This document shows positions 11,947 through 25,102 of a DNA stretch of 64,000 bases, piece after piece. Position numbers and translations under genes: made by a program. This DNA comes from Rallus limicola (taxonomy: Eukaryota; Chordata; Aves; Gruiformes; Rallidae): positions 580,501 to 644,500 of the forward strand of contig JAKCOZ010000060.1 in the NCBI GenBank assembly GCA_022605955.1, read 5' to 3'. The notes under the pieces are model-generated. The model saw only the letters and a list, made by a program, of their open reading frames with translations. It did not search any database and was not told the origin of the DNA. How positions within the stretch are numbered: position 1 is the stretch's first letter; each line of letters opens with the position of its first letter.

Positions 11947-14842
11947 CCCTACAAATCTTGCAATTTTACTTTTTTCCCCTCTTCTTATCACAATGTTAAG
12001 GTCCTGTTCATTGCAGTTATTTTGGAGGCCTGAGAAAAATATTTTTGAACCTTTCCTTGAAGACACAGCCACTGTCCTTTCCATATCACCCGAGTTTCTG
12101 GCACGGCCAAAATGTGCATCCTACTTGCTGTGGTGCCTTGTTTCTGTGCCAAATGAACTGGTGATGCACCACTTGATCAAATATCTGACCAGAGAATGCA
12201 TTCCAGGGCTGTTCCTGAAATACTGGCACATCAGGTATAAGAACCAATATTATTGTTTTTCTGGCATCGTGCATTATTATTAGTTAATTATTGTTATTAG
12301 TTATTATTATTAATTTATAAGAAGATACTTACATGACAACCAAAAGTAATTCTCCTTATTACTCAGACTAATTTTATTTTTTTTTTAAAGAACTATATTT
12401 TAATATAAAAATTGGGGGTGTGGGATATGGTATTTGTGTTTCATGACTATGAAAACTAAAACTGTAGCAACATAAACCAGAAAATAGTGTAAGCTCAGAT
12501 GGGGCAAGCTTCCAGGCTGAGACATCCACAAGGCTGTCAGCTGGAGCTGGTTGTGCACTGTGGAAGAAATCAGTGGCCAGAACATCCAAAAAAGGTACTG
12601 TTGAGCACGGGTCATTGCTGACCAGCTCCTGCTCCTTCACAGGTTCCGTGGAAGTTTTGCTAGAGATATTAATGAAGGTGTATTTGGACAACTATTGAAT
12701 GCTTTGGGGAAAGCTGACTGGGAACGACACAGCAAAGGTCAGCAGTATAACCTGGAAAACAACCTGAAGGTCCTGTAACAAAAACAGAAGTGTGCCAAAG
12801 GATTGTGCTAATCACATCCATTACGATCTTGACCTTATAATAATTAAAAATTGATGTGTAGAGCATAATACAGCTGTGCAACCATATTTAAACCTACTGA
12901 TTTCATAGAAAGCAGAAAGTTGTATCAAAAGGTCACAGCCTAATTTCTTGACCGTATATTTACTTTTTATTCCCACAGTGAAAATGTCTAATTTTCAAAA
13001 GAGCAGGCCAATAATTACTTATTATGAAAGTATTTTAGTCAATACCTAATTTCTCAGTATTGATTACTATTTAGACATTTAAAATGTACCCTGCAGCACC
13101 AACAATATGTTTATCATACCATTCCTCTTACTTGTGCTTGTAAGTATTAAAGATATTGATTAAAGGCAGTGGTCTAAAATGCCAAACATTGCATTCATTT
13201 TAATACAAATAAATTTTGTTCAGCCATTAATTTTAATTAGCAAGTACTCTGAAGGCTCAACAGCTAAAAATATGTTGCAGATTTCTGTTACAAAATGCAT
13301 TTAGTCCTTGGCTGGATTAGACACTGATTCAGGGGTACATAACAGGAGGGGGAAAGGGCCAGGGGTTTTGCTTTGTTTTGTTTTATCCCTGGGTGGCAAG
13401 GGATTTGGTTCCTTAATGCCAAACTTTCCAAAAAAAAAAAAAAAAAAAAATTATGAAGAGGCATTTAATTAAGAGGTTTCTTGAGTATTTGATTTTAAAT
13501 CACTGGCATCCTGCTATGTACGACTCAGCTGTAATCCCTGATGTCGTGCGGTAGGTATTCAGAAACAGAAGATCACAAAGTCGGCTCAGCGAACAAAGCC
13601 GAAAATGAGTGGATGGTTCAAGCAAGTAAGAGGCCTTCAGGCTGAATTTGTCTCTTAATTTATGCCTCTCTGGTGTAAATACTGGGCTGGAAACTCTGCA
13701 TGAACACTTGGCAGACCAACCTGATGAAGAAATTCAGATAGATGTGAGAATAGCTTTGTTGTTATTATATTTTTTTAAATATGGAACTCAAAGAGTGGTA
13801 AGGTTCTCTGTAGGTATTTAAAAAAAAAAAAAACAACAACCAAAAAAAACCCCAAATAAATTAAAAAAACACAAAACCACATAAATCTTGGGGTTTTTTT
13901 TTAATGTTGGAGGCCAAATTGACTTAGTTCAAAATTAGGAGTTCCTACAAAAATCATCATCACCCAATTCTCCAAGTAAAGCCATGGCATTTTGCTTTGA
14001 AGTATGCAAATCACCTAGCTTTTCCTGGATGCTTTTTGAAGCTTCAGTCTACTTCCTGCTATTTTGATAGATAAAGACTATTGCTCAATTTCTCTGTGTA
14101 GTTGGAAGAGTGCAGTAAGCATTTGGTTTATAGGCATGTATGCATCTCAGCAACTTGAGAAAAGCCCGTCCTCCCGGGTTTTATCTTCCTTGATTCCCTT
14201 GTTGATACTATCTGAAGCTATGAAAAGAATGTCCTCAGAGAAGATTCCTCAGATGAGAAACTTCCAGAGCAAGTATGCATGCTCTTTCTCTGTGGAATAG
14301 TGCCAAAAGTTCACACTAGGAACACAAAAAGGAATAAACCTTCAGAAATGCATGAAGCTGGCATGCAAATGCTAAAATACTTGTTTGATGTTCTTACCAG
14401 CCTCAATTAATAAACAAAACTGTTCTGCTGTGTTAATATATCTTTTGGTCATTACAAATGATTATTGAACTGTCTGCTGCTGCTGAAAGCTTGCAAAGTT
14501 GGGGGGTTTTTTTGTACCTACAGATATAATTAACAGCATCAGCCAGTAATTCTGTTTTGTACACTCCATGTAGATATGAGTTTTACCCCAAAGGCAAATT
14601 AGTAAGGTGCACTTTTTAGCAAGAGGCATGTAGAAACTTGTCTGTGTTTCCTAAGAAATTAGTAGAAAAATCACAGGCAGCACAGCAAAGTCTTTCTCTC
14701 ATAGAAAACTATGTATATCATACTCAGATTTATGTTCTGAGACTCTTCTAGAAATGCATAGTAGATAGACTTTTTTTAAATAAAGAAATTATTTACATTA
14801 AAAATCAAGTTAAGGTTAAGTTTCTAAATTTTTAAAAGTATC
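11947..14842. other. Gene-free intergenic block, AT-rich and repeat-poor
   Basis: No supported gene. Poly-A runs at about 13430-13450 and 13819-13880 are low complexity. Two exact ATGCAAAT octamers (14004-14011 and 14363-14370) sit in otherwise unique DNA. Confidence 0.6.
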
Positions 14843-15221
14843 AAGGCTGAAAGAACTGGGGCTGTTCAGCCTTGAGAAAAGAAGACTGAGAAGGGATCTC
14901 ACTAATGTTTATAAACATCTCAAGTGTGGGACACAGAGGGAAATAGCCAGCCTATTTTCAATCATCTGTGGAGACAGGACAAGGGGTGATGGCCTCAAGT
15001 TGGAGCACAGGGAGTTCCACTCCAATCTGGGGAAGAACTTCTTCCCAGTGAGGGTGAGGGAGCCCTGGGACAGGCTGCCCGGGGGTGTGGAGTCTCCTTC
15101 TCTGGAGAGATTCCAGCCCCATCTGTGTGCCCTGTCCTAGGGACCCTGCTTTGGCAGGGGGTTGGACCTGATGAGCTCTGAAACTCCCTTCCAACCGCAA
15201 TAGTTCTGTGATTCTGTGATT
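14843..15221 (+). mobile_element. CR1 LINE fragment A of an abutting pair
   Basis: Starts with the [25 protein letters not shown] (GGCTGTTCAGCCTTGAGAAA) and continues through the AACTTCTTCCCAGTGAGGGT block. It ends in TTCCAACCGCAATAGTTCTG plus GATTCTGT units. The minus-strand frame at 14958-15521 is antisense of this element and its neighbour, not a gene. Confidence 0.92.
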
Positions 15222-15842
15222 CACAAGTGTGCCCAGGCAGCCAGGAAAGCCAATGGCATCCTGGCTTGTGCCAGAAATAGTGTGGCCAGTAGGTCTAGGG
15301 AGGGGATTGTGCCTCTGTACGCAGCAGTGGTGAGGCTGCACCTCAAGTGCTGGGTCCAGTTCTGGGCCCCTCACTACCAGAAGGACATTGAGGCTCTGGA
15401 GCGTGTCCAGAGAAGGGCAACCAGGCTGGGGATGGGGCTGGAGGGCAAATCCTCTGAGGAGCGGCTGAGGGAGCTCAGGGTGTTGAACCTGGAGGAGGCT
15501 GAGGGGAGACCTTCTCACCACCTACAACTACCTGACAGGAGGGTGCAGAGAGGTGGGCGCTGGTCTCTTCATCCAGGGGACAGGAGATGGTATGAGGGGC
15601 AATGGGCTCAAGCTGTGCCAGGGCAGGGTCAGATTAGATATTAGAAAAAAGTTTTTTATTGAAAGAGTTGTCAGGGTCTGGCCCAGGCTGCCCAGGGATG
15701 GGGTTGAGTCACTTTCCCTGGATGTGTTTTAATAAAGGTAGATGAGGTATTTAGGGATATGTTTTAGCTTAGGATGCAATGGTTGGACTCAATGATCTTA
15801 AAAGGCCTTTTCCAACCTTGTGATTCTGTGATTCTGTGATCA
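15222..15842 (+). mobile_element. CR1 LINE fragment B of an abutting pair
   Basis: Begins directly after the octamer tail of fragment A, in the middle of ORF2. The open frame 15216-15644 translates to [20 protein letters not shown] and [20 protein letters not shown], which are CR1 RT C-terminal features. It ends in GATTCTGT repeats at about 15820-15842. A different CR1 subfamily from fragment A, judging by the GGTGGGCGCTGGTCTCTTC segment. Confidence 0.93.
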
Positions 15843-18559
15843 CAAATTTAAAATCTGTATGTGCTTATAAGTTAGCAGGACAGGCATTACATCAACTCTT
15901 CTGAAGGAGATTCCTCAGCTATAAACACTTCTTTCCATAAATACATGTATATTCAAAACCATACATGGCTTAGAATCCTAGGTGATTCCTTACAACCTTC
16001 TGCACTGAAGTAGGAGATGAAGTTCTACCTTTTCCCTTATTTTAGTGATATTTGTGCTTTATGAAACATGCTGGCCTGACTGCACTACATCCTTTATCCA
16101 GGGAGTAGGTGCAGAGGTGGTACACAGTGCCAGTCAAGGCACAGGCCATGAATGTAAGGCAACAAATGTAGCTATCCAAGATTCATTTAAGGCTAAATTA
16201 GAACTCCTTCTGCAGTTAATCAATAATTTTGAAGAGACTCCAATGAAGCCTGCCAACTGTGCTAGTGATACAGATTTTACCATTTAACACTGATATACAA
16301 ACAGGAACCTAAATCAATAAGCAATTCATAAAGCCACTAAAAAGTAACAGCCTATGGATACTGCTAAGTAAGTCTTGAAATAGCAGCTTGACATACCGAC
16401 CATCAGGATAAGGGTCTATGAAGTCATCATGTATCTGTCCTCTTTTTCCTTCTTGTTAATTATTCAGCTAGTTTTAACTATCAAGCTTAGGTCCTCTATA
16501 TAGAGAGAAAACTTTCTTTTATTCCTTCTTTTTTCTTTATTTTCTTTTTTATTTTTTTTCCTCTTTAAAAAATAGGAACTACCAGTCCTATTTAATTTGC
16601 AAAATCACAAATAAAAGCAATGATAAGGTTTGGGGAGAACGAGCTGCACGTAGGGGTGGGAAGAGAGAAGGGGGGCAGTTCATTTCAAAGCTGGAGGCTG
16701 TCTTTTCCCTTTACTTTTACTAATTTTTTGCTTTTTCTAATTCTTACTTTACTTTTTCTACTTCTTGTCGAGTTGGTGCCCTACAAATGTGCCTTTTGTG
16801 ACTGGAACAGTTGTCAGCAGCCAGAATGGCAGAGCAGGGTGTGAGGAAAAGAGCTTTTACATGAGAGATGGGTGAGGCGTCTAAACAAAAGCAACAGAAA
16901 GCAACTCCAGTCCACCCCAGACCGCATGATTTATACAAAAGGGTAAAAATTGGGGTCTGCTTGTCTGCTGCTGGTCAACAGGAAACCCAACAGGTCAGCT
17001 GCCTCATTCATCCTTCTTCACACAGTCTCTCTAGCGCAGGAAATCAAGAATGTTCACTAGGCACCAGGGGGAGCTGAAGAATGTCATAAAAAACATTGAC
17101 ACCGACTGCAAAAGGTCAATTAAACATTTTTGTAACAGTAACAAGAGTTCAAACAAAGTACTCCTCTGGTTTTCACCAGCCAAACACAAATAGAGTTAAT
17201 GCTGTAAAACGTTCCCCACGATCACAGCCAGTCAGGGAAAATTCCATGTGAACGTAGCAGGTATTTTTATTGCAGGTGAATGAGAGGGACTTTTGAGATT
17301 TGTGAGACGCCCAAACCTTACTATGACCTCATAAAAGGACTCCAGATTCACAAAGAGAACAGGTCAAGTTATTATGGCACATAAATAATAAGTTTGTCTC
17401 ATTGCAAAGCCAGCCATTCTTGACTACAGAAATCATATATATCATATATATCTTAGACAATTGGATGAGATTTTTGTTGTGGGTCCCTTACACCTGAACT
17501 AGTCTAGTCTAGTCTAGTCCAGTCTAATCTAGTCTCATCTAGTCTAATCTAGTCTACTCTAGTCTACTCTATCAATAATGAGGGCATAAAGGCACACACT
17601 TATGGGTCTCCAGAAACTTCTTTTGCTCTTGGTCATTTCCCATGCACATCTGGCCAGCTAAACCAGGCAATGCTTCTATCTAGCATACAGAATCAAAAGA
17701 AAGGAAGGAAAAATAATGCTTTTTGAATAAAAAGAAAATTGATAAATGAACTGCACATATTACAGATGGAGAGCCTCGTTCAGCTGTAAACACTGTCACG
17801 TTTAGGAATGCCAAGAACTGACCAAAGGCAATGGAAAACAGAAAAACTCTGTGAAAGAGAAGCAATGGGTAAGATTCAGACACAGCTGAAAAGGATGGTC
17901 ACCCCTTAATGCAAACAAATGTTGGCTCATCTATCTCCCACCGTCTGCACTGCTTTCTTCTAGAGTAATACATCCATTGCTCTTCTTGCTGTTTATATAA
18001 CAAAATCTGGCTGAAAAAGGAAAAGTTACCTCTTGTGTTAGGAATAGGAAAGCAGCCCTCTTCCTCCCCACCATCCTCCTAGACGTTAGTCTCACTCCAT
18101 GAATTATAGGATAGAACAATTGGCAGAACAATTAATATTTCTGAAAACCTATGTAAACAAAAGGTCTTCTGAGACTAAGTGTTTCTGCCTATTCGTCTCC
18201 TGAAGAGTGAGATTTTAGGAGGACTTTTACATAGATGCTGCTGAGGTAAGATATTTGTTTAAGAAGCACAGACAAGGATACCAAGCAGCTCTTCTGAGCA
18301 AAGGCTCCCCTGGAAGTCGGGAACATGATACAAGCCCCAGAAACTTACTCCCTTGTTGACAAAAAAACAAACAAGCAAACAAACAGAAATGCTCACAAAA
18401 ACTGGTAGATTTGAACCTTGAGACTAAGTTTGACTGAGGTTGAGTGTTATGTTTGTCTGGCAGTGGAGGGTTCCCATCTTCACAGCTGCCCAGGGAATCT
18501 ATAGAGGGTGAACGACCTCTCTTTCTGATTACTTTGATGATGGCTGAGATATTTGCCTA
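15843..18559. other. Gene-free intergenic block
   Basis: Unique DNA, with a T-rich tract at about 16510-16565 and a TAGTC microsatellite at 17499-17570. A sequence resembling a CTCF core (CACCAGGGGGAGC, near 17062-17074) is imperfect. No gene supported. Confidence 0.6.
17499..17570. repeat. (TAGTC)n pentanucleotide microsatellite
   Basis: About 14 units of CTAGT/TAGTC type with interspersed substitutions (TCTAA, TCTCA, TCTAC variants). An ageing pentamer tract in unique DNA. Confidence 0.95.
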
Positions 18560-19184
18560 AACATGAGCCAGCAGTCTGCCCAGGTGGCCAAGAAGAACAA
18601 AGGCATCCTGGCCTGCATCAGGAATAGTGTGGCCAGCAGGACCAGAGTTGTGCTCATCCTTCTGTATTCAGGTCTGGTGAGGCCACACCTTGAATACTGG
18701 GTTCAGGTTTGGGTCCCTCACTGTAAGAAAGACCTCGAGGTCCTGGACTGTGTCCAGAGAAGGGCAACCAGGCTGGGGAAGGGGCTGGGACACAAGTCTG
18801 ATGAGGAGCAGCTGAGGGACCTAGGACTGTACAGTCTGGAGAAGAGGAGGCTCAGAGGAGACCTTCTTTGTCTTTCCAACTACCAGAAAGGAGGTTGTGG
18901 TGAGCTGAGGCTCAGCCTCTTCTCACAGGTAACTAACAATAGGACAAGAGGGAATGGCTGCAAGTTATGCCAGGGGAGGGTTAGAAATGAGGAGAAATTT
19001 CTTGCAGCAAGAGTGGGTTGGGCTGCCCAGGGAGGTGATGGAGTCACCATCCCTCACGGTGCTCAAGGAGAGGCTGGATGAGATACTTAGGGACACGGTT
19101 TAGTGAGTGATACAGGTGATAGGAAGACAGTTGGACTAGATGATCTTGGAGGTCTTTTCCAGCCTTAGTGATTCTGTGATTCAA
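18560..19184 (+). mobile_element. CR1 LINE fragment with 172-codon intact RT C-terminal frame
   Basis: One uninterrupted frame (18563-19081) begins [20 protein letters not shown] and continues through [40 protein letters not shown] and [20 protein letters not shown]. This is the end of CR1 ORF2, downstream of the catalytic RT motifs, so it is not an active enzyme. The tail GTGATTCTGTGATTC ends at about 19184. The lack of stop codons suggests a younger copy than the one at 4538-5075. Confidence 0.95.
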
Positions 19185-19867
19185 ACATTACTGAACAGAA
19201 AAAGAACACAAGAAACTGTCACAGGAAATGCTGCTGTACAAACTTTGCTCCTTCAAGAACAGTATTAGTGTTGTTTCTCATTTCTCATGTTTTCTGATAT
19301 TTTCTTTAATAAATATTTCAACATGATAACCAACTTGTGATAGGTTTGCGCTCTAGATTTCATTAAATGATCCAAATATCAGTTTGTGCTCTGTTGAGAA
19401 GGTAAATATAGCACAGCTACCATAGGATTTTTTTTAATATGTATAATTTAATTACAGGAGACTAAATATGGTGAGGAAATAGAGTCAATCTCCTACATTT
19501 GGGGATTCAGCTGTGACAGTCTAAGTGGATTCAGATGTATAAAATTAGTGAAATGAAAGAAAAATAAGTATGTGAGAAAGCTAGTGAACAAATCTTATTT
19601 GACAGTGTCTTATCTCAGAAGAAAGAATTAATAGCAGTGGCTGGGGCCTTTGAAACGCATCAAGAGGAAAAACAACTGAGTCATCTCCTCAAACATGGCA
19701 GCCCAAATGTGGGAAAGCAGCAGAACTCCACTCAAAACAATCAGAGACCAAATCCTAAGTTTTACCTGGGAGGTATTACTATATTTGCTTTAAACATGAG
19801 TCGCACTGAATCCAGTCCTTTCATATTTTGGTTCAGTATTATTAGAGCTCCAGAGGTGCAACGTGCT
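19185..19867. other. Gene-free spacer between two CR1 copies
   Basis: Unique AT-rich sequence; nothing recognisable. Confidence 0.6.
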
Positions 19868-20508
19868 TGAGTCAGCCATATGCCCTTCCTGTAAATGCTG
19901 ATGGCACCCTGGGATGCATTAGGCAAAGCACTGCCAGCAGGTCAAGGGAGATGATCCTTCCCCCTCTGCTCAGCAGTGGTGAGGCCACACCTGGAGTCCT
20001 GGGTCCAGTCCTGGGCCCCACAGTACAATGGAGACATGGACAGACTGGACAGAGTCCACCAAAGGGCCACAGGGATGACTGAGGGATGGAGTACCTTTCC
20101 TGTGAGGAAAGACTGAGAGCTGGGACTGTTCAGCCTGGAGAAGAGGAGGCTGGAGGGGCCAGGGGGGGTTATCCATCTGTGGTAAGGGGAAGGGAGTTTG
20201 CACAGAGGGAGGGTGCACAGAGGAAGGAGCCAGGTGGTGGTTTCAGTGGTTCCCAGGGACAGGACAAGAGGCAACAGGCACAAACTGAAACACAGGAAGT
20301 TCCATCTGAACATCAGGAAACACTTTCACTGGGAGAGTGACAGAGCACCAGCAGAAGTTGCCCAGAGAGGCTGTGGAATCTCCATCCATGAAGATATTCA
20401 GAAGCCACCTGGACATAGTCCTGGGAAACCAGCTGTAGGTATCCCTGCTTGAAGTGGGGTGACCTCCAGAGGTGCCTTCCTACCTCGAATATCCTGTGAT
20501 TCTGTGAA
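19868..20508 (+). mobile_element. CR1 LINE fragment
   Basis: Starts at GAGTCAGCCATATGCCC (MSQ-like), then GTGAGGCCACACCTGGAGTC (VRPHLE-like). It continues through GGACAGGACAAGAGGCAACA and the KLKHRKFHLNIRKHF block at 20269-20320, and ends in ATCCTGTGATTCTGTGA. Several frames are needed to read it, so it is inactivated. Confidence 0.93.
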
Positions 20509-22835
20509 AGGTGGTCAACTTCAGTTTTAACACTTAACCTGTAATCATCTAATAAAAAAAAAATACCATGGAGGGAATTCTTCTTGCTCTACAGGAGAAG
20601 GTGTAAAAGTAAGGAACACGCAGGAAAATCCCAAATTACCTTTAATTGCTGATCGCAGCTTAGATTTCTCTTCCAGTTAATGATCCATTAAGTAATTTTT
20701 CAAGGCATTATCTCACCTAAAATGGTATAGACAGTAAATGCTTCCACTCTTATTTCAGCAAGCCTGTACACAGGGTACAAATATGTCATCATGTAACTCC
20801 AAAGGCCAGGCTCATAAAAAAAAAAAAAAAACCAAAGAGCTTTTTTTTTGGTGAGAAACATATCTTTTAAATATGCTTGATGGAAAAAAAATATATATGC
20901 ATAGTATGAGAAGAAATTTAATGCACTGACAACAAACCTGAGCTTTACCAGATACGTTATAATAACAGACTCAATCATTCCAAATGTTTCTTGCTATTTA
21001 TCAACAAACGAGGAAGTCATGCTACCAGACTCACTTTAATTATCTAAGTAGACTTTTGTGTTTTGATATGCTGCCTCGTTCTCTCCCACAGATATCTATT
21101 ATATATCTGTCAGTTTGATTGCACTGTATGCAGAACACGGGGAAAGATCCGCACACACTCAAACGGCAGCTCCATATAAAACACCCTGCACATCGGGAGA
21201 GACACCCGTATTATTTCCTCAGAATGCCGTGGTCCTTTCAATTATAGTTCTTATGAATTTATGTGTCTCATTATAAAGTCATTCTGACAGAGTTTGGGGA
21301 TTAAGAACTCTAGTCATTAGCTGTTTCTTCAGTGGAGAACAACTGTGACCTAAAAAAAAAAAAAATAATAATAATAAAAGGCAAGTCGTAAATAATAATT
21401 TCATTTTTAATATATATATTCCATGTTTTATTAACCAGCAATGCTCCTACTTATCTATTAACCAGTCTCCTTGAACCTGACCATTTTCAAAAGGTTGACC
21501 TAATCCTGATTGCCTAAATTTGAATAAATCATGACACGATGCTCGGAACTTGGCAAGTACATCAATGATTTTACGTCTGGCATCACACACACACACCAGC
21601 TACATGTTGAGGGAATGAAAAAACTTCCGATTTCTTTACCTTGCCTCATTAGTCATCATGTGGAGATGCATGCATTACCAAGTGCATGCAGCCTGCAGCT
21701 CCCATGACAGTTAGAAATCCAACAATCTCATAAAATTCATGAATTACTTTCTGCAGCTCTGATTATATTGTGTAAAAGCTAATAAGATTATTAGCTCTGC
21801 TGAAAAGTGTATTTATAAATCAATATACGCACCGTCAGTGAGAATATTAACTCACAGTATGTTAGAGGAACCTGTTGAAGAAACAATTAATGTAGGGGTA
21901 ACCTTCAAGTGCTACAAGTACTCTGTTCAACCTCCAAATCATGGCACAGAAGGCAGCAACAGCCTTTTTTGCCAAGTCTGTGTCCACAGATGTTTTTCAA
22001 TTAGCTGTCAGGAAACGCTGTATGCTCAAAAGTCACCTGATAAATTGAGTTAGATGTGTTTGGGGTTTTTTTATAAAGTTTTATTTAGACCCACAGAACG
22101 AGCCTTTTCATTTTAATCAGCAACCCTGGGTCTTGAGTTACGGAGAAGTTAAAGGCTGCATCTCAAGCTGCAAGTCAAAAGGGTTATGGCAGATTACTGT
22201 TTACCAAATGAGGAATTTCCAACCTGCATGGTTAATTTTCACACCCACGGTGTAAGTCAGAGGATTTGTAAGCAGAAGTGAGCGTTGCTGTCATCTTCTG
22301 CCACTAAAGCAGAAGTTTTTAAAAAGGCAGTGCTTTGCAACATCACTTCTCTTGCTTTATTTGAAAACTGACTGCATAAAGTGGATCATTCCAGCCTGTG
22401 CGTTAGCAAGACTAATATTTATAAAACAGCAGTGGCTTTCCACATACCTTCACCATTTCCATTTTTCATGGCATTTCATGTAACAAGTCATCTTGTCTCT
22501 TGGAAACTGATTATAGACAAAACCCTGCGCTCACTGAAATCAGTCAGTGCCTTCCCATGCCCTTCCACAAGCTGTGTCTTCCACGGGCATTACATCAGTC
22601 CCAGCAGGAAGTACATTGTACCAACTATCACAAAAATTAGAGGAAATAATTTAACCAACCCATATAACCCTTTATAACAAAAAAAAAAAAAATCTTGCAA
22701 GTCCAACAAAATGTCCCCTAGCTATTCTTATTGTTCATATTTTTTCTCTCTAATTAATTGGTCTGTGAATTTATCACATATTAATACTGATTGAGCTTTG
22801 CTGTTGAGCTTCAGCTCAACTCTTTTTTACTGCAA
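20509..22835. other. Repeat-poor intergenic block, candidate conserved noncoding DNA
   Basis: No gene or interspersed repeat. Between about 20930 and 21330 the sequence is complex, balanced in composition and free of microsatellite character. It looks like constrained noncoding DNA, but conservation cannot be measured here. Small simple repeats: A-run at 20815-20831, ATA at about 21360-21378, CA at about 21584-21596. Confidence 0.55.
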
Positions 22836-23013
22836 GAGTTGTTGGGGACTGGAACAGGCTGCCCAGGGAGGGGGTTGAGTCACCTTCCCTGGATGTGTTT
22901 AAAAAAAAGGTAGATGAGGTACTTAGGGATATCGTTTAGCTTAGGATGGGAATGGTTGGACTTGATGATTTTTAAAGGTCTTTTCCAACCTTGTGATCCT
23001 GTGATTCTGTGAT
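22836..23013 (+). mobile_element. CR1 LINE 3' terminal fragment
   Basis: Shows the CR1 end signature GGAACAGGCTGCCCAGGGAG, then AGATGAGGTACTTAGGGATA, TTTTCCAACCTTGTGA and two GATTCTGT units. A closely similar 3' end occurs at 27958-28104. Confidence 0.92.
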
Positions 23014-23419
23014 TTAGCTGGTGATGGAGTAGCTTCTGCTCTCCACTGAATAACCAAGCAGTGTCCAGGTGACTACATGAGGTCACGATGCAGCTCTTCT
23101 ACCTATCCAAGTGACCAATACCCACTTTTCTCAGTCTCTTGCCAGCAAGTCTCACAGCATCTACTGAAAGAAAACATATGGAAGTAGAGTGTGTTCTAAC
23201 ATGAACACAAATATTTGTTTGGGGTTTGGGAAGGCAGGGGTAGTTTTATTTTGTGGGGTGGGAGGTTGAGGGGTTTTTGTTTTTTGCATTATTCACTGAA
23301 GATCCACGACAATGCAAGCAAACAGGCAAAAGGCCAGGTCCTAAGAAGGATCCTGGAGCAATGCACCTCCATGGCACTCTGATGATGTGCATCTGCTAAA
23401 GAGTCACAGCCCAATATAT

Positions 23420-23935
23420 TATTCTGTCCAGTTCTGGGCTCCCTGGGATAAAAAAAAGACAGGGATCTCCTGGAGAGAGTTCAGAGGAGGCCATGAAGGT
23501 GATGAAGGACCTGGAGCATTTCTCCTACCAGGAAAGGCTGAGTGAGCTGGGGCTGTTCAGCCTGGACAAAAGAAGACTGAGAGGGGATCTGATCAATGGG
23601 GATCCATAGCTGAAGGGTGGGACACAGGGGAAATGGCCAGCCTCTTCTCAGTGTCTGTATGGACAGGACAAGGGGTGATGGCCTCAAGTTGGAGCACAGG
23701 GAGTATCACACTAATCTGGGGAAGAACTTCTTCCCGGTGAGGGTGAGGGAGCCCTGGGACAGGCTTCCCAGGGGGTGTGGAGTCTCCTTCTCTGGAGAGA
23801 TTCCAGCCCCATCTGGACACCGCCCTGTGTGCCCTGTCCTAGGGACCCTGCTTTGGCAGGGGGTTGGACCCGATGATCTCTGGAGCTCCCTTCCAACCCC
23901 TGTGGTTCTGTGATTCTGTGATTCTGTAATATATT
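23420..23935 (+). mobile_element. CR1 LINE fragment
   Basis: Runs from CCAGTTCTGGGCTCCCTGGG through GAGAGAGTTCAGAGGAGGCC, CTGGGGCTGTTCAGCCTGGA and GGGGAAGAACTTCTTCCCGG to a triple GATTCTGT tail. The same subfamily as the copies at 41839-43190 and 54975-55661. Weaker CR1-like sequence may extend left to about 23330. Confidence 0.93.
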
Positions 23936-25065
23936 TCAGCTCATTAATTCATAAATGCTGACTGGCGATGGCTGGGGAGGAAATTCTGTAACGCCAAAGC
24001 TCGACCCAGTGTCTTTTCTCTCTCGTTGTCCACTTCCTCTGGTTTCTGCTAACTCACCACTGCCAGAGGGTGTTTATCACCGCAGCTCATAAAGCACTCC
24101 AGAAGCCTCACGTTTTAAGCTTCAGTAAAATAAACTACAATGAACAGACTGTCAAATATTTCCTCCTTTTGCCTCTTTCCTGTCTCTCCTTTCTGGGCTG
24201 AACAACCAAACAATCCCCAAAATATTCCAGCAGCAGTCACCACTTAAAAGCAAACCTGTCAGACACCGCACTGGGTGTTTACAGATAGTCGCTTTAGGAT
24301 TCAGGTTCAACATTTGTATCTTCTCTTATGCATACAATTAAGCATGCCTTTCACTCAACCTATTGAAAAATGTTAAATTTTGGGGCTTTTATTTTTTTTT
24401 TTATAAACAACACATTGAAATCAGTATAATATTGTGGAATTGCTCCTTTTTCCTCCTTAAAATGAAGTAATATGTGCAGATATATATATATGTATAATCT
24501 GTCTTCAAGTATACGTAACATTTTTCACCAGTAACACTTCCATCCTAGCTGACACTTGAAAAATAGGCCCCCAGAAAAAAAAACCCTTTCCTCATGATGC
24601 CAGTGACAAGCTACAGAAGTGTCTCTCCTCCATCAATTTTGAGAGATGGGAGTTTCATTCCAAAAATTAAGGAACTGATTACCTGATTCCTTTGTTCTGC
24701 TGTGGAAAAGGAGTCGTGTGGGTGGTTTACAGGGCCTTTCATGAGATAGGTGCTCTCTGTTAAACACACTGCCATGCCTAAACCTATCTGAGCATTCAGT
24801 GGCAATTTCGGGTTGAAGAAAGAAAACTCAGTGTGATAAGTGGCAATAATCACTATCTGTAATAAGGGAAAGGAGTGATTTATAAACCCTACTTTTAATA
24901 TTCTTGTGGCACTTAATTCAGCCATCAGTATTCAAATCCAGCTGACATCTGTGGGAGCTCAGAGTGCTCAGCAACTTGCATAAGTACTCAATAAATTGCT
25001 AGATTGAGCCCTAATCCTGCAGTCAATGTTATGGCTAAGGGAAAACCTAATTATAGTGAGAAAAT

Positions 25066-25102
25066 TATTTATTTATCTATTTATTTATTTATTTATTTAT
25101 TT
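25066..25102. repeat. (TTTA)n microsatellite
   Basis: About nine ATTT/TTTA units with a single TCTA interruption, followed by CCCCC. Confidence 0.93.

Noticed and set aside
11433..12283. Plus frames of 188 and 252 codons and a 164-codon minus frame rich in GK, RE or SL dipeptides
   Set aside because: They are translations of the GGGAAA satellite in different frames.
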